Positions 1 to 4,929 of a stretch of DNA of 5,135 nucleotides are shown piece after piece (within the stretch, counting starts at the first letter, position 1; the number at the start of each line of letters is the position of its first letter). Source of the stretch: Rhodanobacteraceae bacterium (GTDB lineage: Bacteria; Pseudomonadota; Gammaproteobacteria; Xanthomonadales; SZUA-5); contig QIMA01000571.1 of the NCBI GenBank assembly GCA_003233535.1, positions 1 to 5,135 on the forward strand. The letters run 5' to 3'. The notes beneath the pieces are model-generated. The model did not search any database, had not been told where the DNA came from, and saw only the letters and a program-made list of their open reading frames with translations. A program made the translations under genes and the position numbers.

Positions 1-90
1 CTCCCTTTTCTTGAAAAACACTGTGAAAAACCACTGGCCTACCAATGTCCTGCGCGAGCATCGCGCGAGTTCATGAAATATCCGGGCTAG
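1..90 (-). mobile_element. Putative insertion-sequence end (left copy, body lies outside window)
   Basis: This segment is related to the reverse complement of 5045-5135. The last 18 bases, ATGAAATATCCGGGCTAG at 73-90, are identical in both copies. The next five bases toward the element differ at one position, and similarity continues patchily for about 50 bp (a run of A's, then CTGG, then GCGCG) with small indels. Read outward from 90 the sequence goes from the tip to an AAGGGAG motif at the window edge, which could be the ribosome binding site of a transposase starting just outside. The tip style resembles ends I associate with IS1380-type elements, but that is recall, not proof. The tip lies 29 nt past the stop codon of the AhpD-like gene, so that gene is not broken. 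No transposase is visible. Confidence 0.5.
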
Positions 91-119
91 GACCGCACCA
101 GTTTGCTGATTTCCGGTCT

Positions 120-725
120 CTACCGATGCTGCCAGTTATTCGGATCTGAACAATCCCCAGGCGAAAGGCCCAGCTCATCGCCTTCAATATTGATACCCAG
201 ACCGAGCACGGTGCGGTTGGCGTAGTTAAAGTAAGCGGTAACCTGATTGAACTCCAATATCTGGCCGTCATCCCAGCCATGTTCGCGTAACTGGTTGATA
301 TCGCTGGCACTCAGCGCTACTGCTTCCAATGTGAGCCTAGCGGCATACTCCAGCGCAGCGGCCTGCGCGGGACTGAATGCATCCGCCAATCGCCGGGAGC
401 TCAGCGCCTTGCTGAGCTGCTCATATCGATCCGCATCATTCACCAGCCGCTCTAGCCCGGCGCTGTGGTGTTCAACGCAGTAAGCGCAGCGATTGAGCTG
501 ACTGGTGTACACGCCAATCGCTTCCAGCAGCCACTTAGGCACCGTATTGGATTGGTGGTGGAGGACGTTTTTGTACAGCGCCATGTGCCCGGTCATGGTG
601 TGCGGACGCAGGCTATGGGCAAGCATGATGTTGTCGACGTTGTCGTCCGGCCCTTTGACTCGATCGTAAAGCTTACGAAGCGTGCTATCGGCGTCGGCAT
701 AACTCACGGTATCGATCCAGCTCAC
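120..725 (-). CDS. AhpD/carboxymuconolactone decarboxylase-fold peroxidase-related protein
   Basis: The 201-residue protein belongs to the AhpD-like alkylhydroperoxidase group (carboxymuconolactone decarboxylase fold, 'uncharacterized peroxidase-related enzyme' type). Family members are cytoplasmic all-helical oligomers, and those with a CxxC pair can reduce peroxides through cysteine chemistry. The motif CAYCVEHH gives Cys80, Cys83 and His87, with Glu68 twelve residues before Cys80. These spacings match the catalytic Glu/Cys/Cys/His set of mycobacterial AhpD (118/130/133/137). The C-terminal part (about 162-183, YFNYANRTVLGLG) is typical of the longer peroxidase-related subgroup. The start is GTG at 725, chosen because AAGGAG lies 5 nt upstream. 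No AhpC or other peroxiredoxin is adjacent, so the physiological reductant and substrate are unknown. It is separated from the S4 gene by a decayed plus-strand fragment and probably has its own promoter, which I could not locate. Family is well supported; substrate is not. Confidence 0.9.
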   Translation of the reverse strand: MSWIDTVSYADADSTLRKLYDRVKGPDDNVDNIMLAHSLRPHTMTGHMALYKNVLHHQSNTVPKWLLEAIGVYTSQLNRCAYCVEHHSAGLERLVNDADRYEQLSKALSSRRLADAFSPAQAAALEYAARLTLEAVALSASDINQLREHGWDDGQILEFNQVTAYFNYANRTVLGLGINIEGDELGLSPGDCSDPNNWQHR

Positions 726-730
726 GGCGT

Positions 731-736
731 CTCCTT
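731..736 (-). promoter_or_regulatory. Ribosome binding site AAGGAG for the AhpD-like gene
   Basis: AAGGAG on the minus strand lies 5 nt before the GTG at 725. It is a near-perfect Shine-Dalgarno sequence and decides in favour of the GTG start. Confidence 0.8.
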
Positions 737-763
737 AGGGGCGGTCGGCGCGCGAGTGTAAGT

Positions 764-1020
764 CAGGACCGGCCACGCGCCAAAGCGCTGGAAATCGAAT
801 AGGACGGCACGATATCGGTCGACGACGACAGTGACTTGCTGCGCAGCAAGTGCCTGCAGGCTCTCGATAACGGCAGCTTTGAAGAGTTGCATCGGCAGGG
901 CAACATCGAAGCGGCGCTAAGCGCCAGCGCGCACACGGTGGAGTCCACCTACTTTCACCCGCACTGGGCGCCTATCGCGTGCGCGCCGGTGTCGATAGCG
1001 GTGGCAACGTCAGCGCCTAG
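764..1020 (+). pseudogene. Decayed fragment of a molybdopterin-binding oxidoreductase large subunit (IorB/xanthine dehydrogenase family)
   Basis: Read on the plus strand from about 764, the frame gives RPRAKALEIE, an in-frame TAG at 800, then DGTISVDDDSDLLR and, near 899-955, GNIEAALSASAHTVESTYF. This is the pattern of the isoquinoline 1-oxidoreductase beta / xanthine dehydrogenase molybdenum subunit: 'KALEIEWD', then 'GDVEAALA.A..VEA.Y..P..AHA.MEP'. The TAG falls where the family has Trp (TGG to TAG). After PHWA at about 969 the expected 'HA-MEP' segment is damaged. A frame switch then gives GAYRVRAGVDSGGNVSA followed by TAG at 1018-1020, which resembles the next family segment. Only about 85 codons of a protein usually over 700 residues remain, with no start, no cofactor-binding C-terminal part and two lesions. 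It ends against the convergent S4 gene. Exact left boundary and subfamily are uncertain, and the homology comes from pattern recall. Confidence 0.6.
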
Positions 1021-1235
1021 CCCCCTTTGACTTCGATCTGCTCGCTGCCAAAGCGAACAACCTGGCCCGCGCGAATCTTGGCGGTCTTGCGCAGTTCTTG
1101 AACGCCATCGACGGTGACCTCACCGCTGGCAACCAGATGTTTGCCCTCGCCACCGCTGCTGCACAGCCCGGCCAGCTTGAGTAGCTGGTTGAGCTCCACA
1201 AATTCGCCGCGCAGCTCAAATTCCTCAGTGTTCAT
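1017..1235 (-). CDS. Small S4-domain RNA-binding protein (YbcJ-like)
   Basis: The 72-residue protein is essentially one S4 RNA-binding domain of the kind found in E. coli YbcJ. Family members bind structured RNA and are associated with ribosomes; the precise role is poorly defined. Visible signature: FVELNQLLKLAGLCSSGGEG (12-31) forms the helical half, then HLVASGEVTVDGVQE (33-47), the turn GEVTVDG typical of S4, and a C-terminal strand region RAGQVVRFGSEQIEV (55-69). Length agrees with YbcJ at about 70 residues. A GTG at 1247 would add four residues, but AGGTG overlaps that codon and lies 9 nt before the ATG at 1235, so the ATG is preferred. The stop (1017-1019) shares the palindrome CTAG with the stop of the convergent decayed fragment. 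The gene lies 90 nt after the oxygenase stop in the same direction, with no clear terminator between, but the function suggests a housekeeping neighbour rather than a pathway member. Confidence 0.88.
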   Translation of the reverse strand: MNTEEFELRGEFVELNQLLKLAGLCSSGGEGKHLVASGEVTVDGVQELRKTAKIRAGQVVRFGSEQIEVKGG

Positions 1236-1244
1236 GCTTGTTTT

Positions 1245-1249
1245 CACCT
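1245..1249 (-). promoter_or_regulatory. Ribosome binding site AGGTG for the S4 gene, inside a short palindrome
   Basis: AGGTG on the minus strand sits 9 nt before the ATG at 1235 and overlaps the alternative GTG at 1247. It lies within the 11-base near-palindrome ACCTGATAGGT (1246-1256; 4-bp arms, 3-nt centre). The palindrome could weakly mask the site but may be chance. Confidence 0.45.
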
Positions 1250-1325
1250 ATCAGGTTTCATCAGAGTCTCAGCCGGGGCCGCCGTATTTGCTGGGATAGA
1301 AAACACTTCTAACATTCAAACTTGG

Positions 1326-2390
1326 CTAAGCTGGCGCTTCTCCGGCGTAAGCAACCCCCAGCTGATTGTGGAAATGCCAAACGCCACTCTCACGCTTTGG
1401 ACATAAACGACCCGCCTGGTAGGTACCGGAAGCCAGCCCGCGCTGGACCGCCGTGCAGATATCAATGTCTTCCTGCTGCACTTCATCGCTAAACTCAGCG
1501 TCGGCGTCAATCCTCGCCTGCAATTCAGACCCTGGCGAGTAGTAGAAATCGAAGTCCACCCGACAGCGCTCCGGGCCCAATGGCAATACGCGATTGGTCT
1601 GCAGTCGGCCGGGCAGGATGTTGAGCATCACGTTGGGATAGATATGGTAATAAAACGCTTCGCCTTCGCCGTACACACCAGCACTGTCGCGCAGCGGTGA
1701 GTGCTGCAGCGAACACCACGCATAAAGCTGTGTGTCGTAGGCTCGATAGTCCAGAATTTTGGACAGTCCCGGATGCACGTGGGGTAAGTGATAGCCCTCC
1801 AGAAAGTTGTCGATGTAGACCTTCCAGTTGCAGTGGATTTCGTAGCTTTGGCGACGGGCAAAGTTCATCTGGGCAAGATCAATCGGGGCGATTCGCTCGG
1901 CAATGCCGGCATACACCTCAGCAATCGGCGGCACATCGCCGAGAGCCACAAAAACCAGCCCCTGCCATTCGGCCACTTGCAGCTCCGGCAGACGAATCTT
2001 ACTCACCTCAAAGTCATCGGCGCCCTGCATCTCCGGAGCCGAACGCAGTTGCCCGTTTAGCTCGTAGGTCCAGCCGTGATACTTGCACTGCAGCGCACGT
2101 GCGCGGCGACCATTGCGCAGAGCCAATGGACCCGCGCGGTGCCTGCAGACGTTGGCAAAGGCGCGCAAAACGCCATCACTGCCGCGCACCAGCAATACCG
2201 GCACTCGTCCGATTTGCTCCACCACATGATCGCCGGCGTCGCGCAGTTGCGCTTGATGCGCGACTAGCTGCCAACTGCGGGCAAAGACGCGCTCGTACTC
2301 CATCGCCAAGCTCGCTTCGCCGCAGTAATAGTCGGCTGCGAGAGCGCTCGCTTGCTGCAGCGGCTTTTTTTCCAAATGGTCTACGGTCAT
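1326..2390 (-). CDS. Rieske non-heme iron oxygenase, alpha (catalytic) subunit
   Basis: The 354-residue protein is a cytoplasmic ring-hydroxylating-type oxygenase (COG4638). It uses O2 and electrons from a separate reductase to hydroxylate or demethylate its substrate. The Rieske [2Fe-2S] domain (about 40-150) shows Cys82-x-His84 (NVCRHRAG) and Cys102-x2-His105 (CKYHGWTY). The catalytic domain shows NWKVYIDNFLEGYHLPHVHP (188-207): His201 and His206 are predicted ligands of the mononuclear iron, with Asp308 in QQEDIDIC (or Asp310) as the likely carboxylate. Glu198 occupies the electron-bridging position that is Asp in naphthalene dioxygenase. Glu there, and the ending VQRGLASGTYQAGRLCPKRE, recall the carnitine/choline monooxygenase group. 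Length is near that of CntA (about 370). The protein looks intact, with an ATG start and a weak ribosome site. It follows the kinase by 76 nt. No reductase or beta subunit is in the window. Substrate is unknown: quaternary amine or aromatic acid are both possible. Confidence 0.93.
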   Translation of the reverse strand: MTVDHLEKKPLQQASALAADYYCGEASLAMEYERVFARSWQLVAHQAQLRDAGDHVVEQIGRVPVLLVRGSDGVLRAFANVCRHRAGPLALRNGRRARALQCKYHGWTYELNGQLRSAPEMQGADDFEVSKIRLPELQVAEWQGLVFVALGDVPPIAEVYAGIAERIAPIDLAQMNFARRQSYEIHCNWKVYIDNFLEGYHLPHVHPGLSKILDYRAYDTQLYAWCSLQHSPLRDSAGVYGEGEAFYYHIYPNVMLNILPGRLQTNRVLPLGPERCRVDFDFYYSPGSELQARIDADAEFSDEVQQEDIDICTAVQRGLASGTYQAGRLCPKRESGVWHFHNQLGVAYAGEAPA

Positions 2391-2422
2391 GTTTGCCGGT
2401 CTCGTTAATCAGCGCTGCGCGC

Positions 2423-2445
2423 AAGCGCGATTGGATGCGCTTTTT
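2423..2445 (+). terminator. Weak hairpin plus T-run, plus-strand orientation
   Basis: AAGCGC (2423-2428), an 8-nt loop and GCGCTT (2437-2442) form a perfect 6-bp stem running into TTTTT (2441-2445). The T-run is on the plus strand, so it would stop plus-strand transcripts, whereas the flanking genes are on the minus strand and would read through. It lies in the 76-nt gap between kinase and oxygenase. It could be an antisense stop or chance. Confidence 0.25.
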
Positions 2446-2466
2446 GCAAAGAGTGCGGCGTACCGA

Positions 2467-4929
2467 TTAAGCGCCCCGAGCTCGGTTGACGCCGTCGACG
2501 ATCCGTCCGAGATGATCCAGACGCATCGGCTTGGTGATCCACTCATCGGCCCCATCAGGCAGTTCCTCGGGCACCGAACTGCCAGAGACAATCACCACGC
2601 GCGGGCGATGCCCGTCTACGAGCGGTATGGAACGCGCGATCTCGCTGCCGCGCTCACCGAGTTTAAGGTGATCATCGAGCAATATTAGATCGAATACCAC
2701 TTCGGCGCTGCGCACGATGCAAGCTTGGGAGTTGTCCACGCTTTCCACTTCGCAGCCCAGCGCCTCCAGCTGCGCGGTGTAGAGCAACTGCAGATCCGGA
2801 TCATCGTCGACCACCAACACCGAGGCGTTGCGCTGATCGACATCGGCTTCGCGCTTGTGCGGCCCGGCCACCGCCTCAGCCAGCGGCAGCTGCAGCGTGA
2901 ACTGCATCCGCGTGCCAACACCAGGCTCACTTTCGACCCTGATGCGGCCGCCCATCAAGCTCACCAAGTCGCGACAGATAGATAACCCTAAGCCCGCACC
3001 GAAACTGTGGGCGGCGCCTTGGGAACCCTTGCTGAACGGCTCAAACAGCTGCGCTTGATCTGCGCCGGTCATACCGCTGCCGCTATCGACGACTTCGAAG
3101 CACACGCTGGCTAAGCCAGGCGAGACACCCGGCAAAGCTGTCATGCGCAATTTTATCTGCCCTTGCTCGGTGAATTTCAGCGCGTTGGAAAGCAGATTAG
3201 CCAATACCTGATGCAGGCGCTCGCCGTCGACAGTTACTGCGTCGGGCAAGTCCGCGTCCAGCTCGAGCGAAAACCGCACGCCTTTGCTGCGTGCCTGCAG
3301 CGCGTAGAGTTGCTCCAAGTCCGCAGCTTGATCGCGCAGCGATACGGCATGCGGACTCAAGCGCAGTTCGCCCAACTCGGCTCGGCCCCGATCAAGCAGA
3401 TCCTGCGACAGCTTGCCAACCGACTCGGCCGCACTCATCAATGCCCGGACCATGTCCTGCTGATGGGTGGCCAGTTTCGAGCGCAGCAGCAGTTCGGCCA
3501 ACCCCACCACGCCGGCGATAGGATTGCGCAACTCGTGGCTAGTGATTAGCAGCGCTCGCTGGCGACTTTCCAGCACGGCCCGTAGCTGTCGGTTCAAGCC
3601 CCGCTGATTGACCAGCACGTAAACCAGCATGGCGACCATCAGCAGTACCAAGATCAGGATCACTGCAAACAGCTGATTACGCTCACTCGCCGCACTCAAT
3701 CGCATCTTGATCAACTCAGCGCTCGCCTGCATCTGGGCCAGGGTTAGCTCCTGTTCGGCATGCTGCAGGCGCAAATCGAAGTCGGCGGCAGCCTGGTTAC
3801 GATTGGCTTCATCGACCCGTACGTCCAAATCGAGTAGGCGCATCGCCATCGCCACGGTCTGTTCCGGATCTGACTCCAAGCGCAGCAGGCTGGGCATCAC
3901 TCGCAGCTCATCGCTGGCTAAATCCAAAGCGGCAAAGTGGTCTCTTGCTTCGCCCAACTCCACCTTGGCTAAGTCTTTGTTGCCTTGATCCAGGGCCAAG
4001 TTCGCCAGCACTTCGTGCGCCAGTCCGGTCAGCTGCGTATTCTCTAACTGACTTCCCATGCGCAGTACCTTCCGACCATGCTCGCGCTGACCTTCCAGAT
4101 CCCCCTGCCGGCGCGCCAAGCGCGCCAACCCGAGGTGTATCTCGGCCAGCAGCTTGGGGTCTGGCGGCTGCAGCGGTACTTCTAGCGCTACGCGCAGCGT
4201 GCGTTCAACGCCCATGAAGTCTCCCGCTCTGAGCTTACCGCGGGCCAGATTGCGCAGCAGCCGCACGCGCATCGGCAGTGCCTCTCCCGCGGCAAGCGCA
4301 TCCAGCCCGCGTTGCGCATAGGTCATTGCCAGCTGCGCGCGACCTAGTCGAAAGCTCAAGGAGGAATACGCGAGCTGAATATCGGCGGTCAGCTCGCTGT
4401 TTGGCTGGCTCAGCAATAACAGTTCCGCGCGACCCAGAATCCTCTCGCCATAAACCATGTCGTCAAGCGATATGCTGCCTCTGGCTTCGGCGATAAGCCC
4501 ACGCACTTCTAGGACTGCATCGGCTGCCTCCGCACCGGCTTCGGCAGCCAAGGCGCCGGCCAGACGCTGACAGTGCCAGTCGGCCATCACCCGGCAGGCG
4601 TTTGCCTTCGCCAATTGCAGCAGCGCTACCTGGGCCGCTACGGCGCGGACTTCGGGCACTAGCAAAGCTTCTTCTATCAGCGTCAGCGAGCGTTCCGGGT
4701 CGGTTAACGCCGCCCGTTCCAGCGGATGTCGAGGCAACCGAGACGAATCGCCCACCATGTCCTCGGCGAATGCACAGCTAGCCACGACCACGCCGAGAAC
4801 GATTGCCAGGATTCGCCAGCGGAACAAGAAAGCATGAGTGAGCCACGGCCTTTGGCCCAGCCGCACACGGCAATAGCGCTCATGGTTCGGCATCAATGGA
4901 AAGCTGGCCCCGGATTCATCGTTAGTCAT
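2467..4929 (-). CDS. Membrane hybrid sensor histidine kinase with TPR-like periplasmic sensor and C-terminal receiver
   Basis: The 820-residue protein senses a signal at the envelope and autophosphorylates on His. The N-terminus (about 38-55) is a signal-peptide-like helix ending CAFA-ED. Residues about 60-350 are helical with at least four TPR-like pairs (around 182-212, 220-252, 260-292, 299-338). A coiled-coil-like stretch (376-415) leads into a transmembrane helix (419-441). The HisKA H-box SHELRNPIAG has His465. HATPase_c has the N-box (Asn578, Asn582), G1 DSGSG (615-619), LFEPF (628-632) and G2 GAGLGLS (644-650). The receiver has the acidic pocket Asp708-710, phosphoacceptor Asp752, Ser782 and Lys800 (ITKPM). 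The Pro usual after the acceptor loop is missing (HLKLGERG). There is no output or HPt domain. The ATG at 4929 overlaps the stop of an upstream frame (ATGA) and has a poor ribosome site (AAAGAA). An ATG at 4893 also precedes the signal helix and is a possible start. The oxygenase lies 76 nt downstream, a possible regulatory target. The input signal is unknown. Confidence 0.93.
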   Translation of the reverse strand: MTNDESGASFPLMPNHERYCRVRLGQRPWLTHAFLFRWRILAIVLGVVVASCAFAEDMVGDSSRLPRHPLERAALTDPERSLTLIEEALLVPEVRAVAAQVALLQLAKANACRVMADWHCQRLAGALAAEAGAEAADAVLEVRGLIAEARGSISLDDMVYGERILGRAELLLLSQPNSELTADIQLAYSSLSFRLGRAQLAMTYAQRGLDALAAGEALPMRVRLLRNLARGKLRAGDFMGVERTLRVALEVPLQPPDPKLLAEIHLGLARLARRQGDLEGQREHGRKVLRMGSQLENTQLTGLAHEVLANLALDQGNKDLAKVELGEARDHFAALDLASDELRVMPSLLRLESDPEQTVAMAMRLLDLDVRVDEANRNQAAADFDLRLQHAEQELTLAQMQASAELIKMRLSAASERNQLFAVILILVLLMVAMLVYVLVNQRGLNRQLRAVLESRQRALLITSHELRNPIAGVVGLAELLLRSKLATHQQDMVRALMSAAESVGKLSQDLLDRGRAELGELRLSPHAVSLRDQAADLEQLYALQARSKGVRFSLELDADLPDAVTVDGERLHQVLANLLSNALKFTEQGQIKLRMTALPGVSPGLASVCFEVVDSGSGMTGADQAQLFEPFSKGSQGAAHSFGAGLGLSICRDLVSLMGGRIRVESEPGVGTRMQFTLQLPLAEAVAGPHKREADVDQRNASVLVVDDDPDLQLLYTAQLEALGCEVESVDNSQACIVRSAEVVFDLILLDDHLKLGERGSEIARSIPLVDGHRPRVVIVSGSSVPEELPDGADEWITKPMRLDHLGRIVDGVNRARGA

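Noticed and set aside
465..761. 98-codon plus-strand open frame opposite the AhpD-like gene
   Set aside because: It is antisense to a gene with a strong ribosome site and the full AhpD motif, and it has no domain of its own.
836..1030. Small plus-strand gene of 64 codons starting at a TTG
   Set aside because: The sequence is the middle of a larger molybdenum oxidoreductase subunit and the frame is bounded by a nonsense codon and a frame switch. It is reported as a pseudogene fragment instead.
1017..1247. GTG at 1247 as the S4 gene start
   Set aside because: The AGGTG ribosome site overlaps that GTG and is properly spaced for the ATG at 1235.
1248..1325. Promoter or terminator between oxygenase and S4 gene
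   Set aside because: A TTGAAT box is present on the minus strand, but no -10 at acceptable spacing, and no stem followed by a T-run was found.
1697..2470. 257-codon plus-strand open frame opposite the oxygenase
   Set aside because: Its translation is Arg/Ala/Pro/Ser-rich with no recognisable domain, and it lies entirely antisense to a gene with complete Rieske and iron motifs. It is a shadow of GC-rich coding DNA.
3163..3549. 128-codon plus-strand open frame opposite the kinase
   Set aside because: It is antisense to the HATPase and HisKA region, with Gln/Ala/Arg-rich content and no motif.
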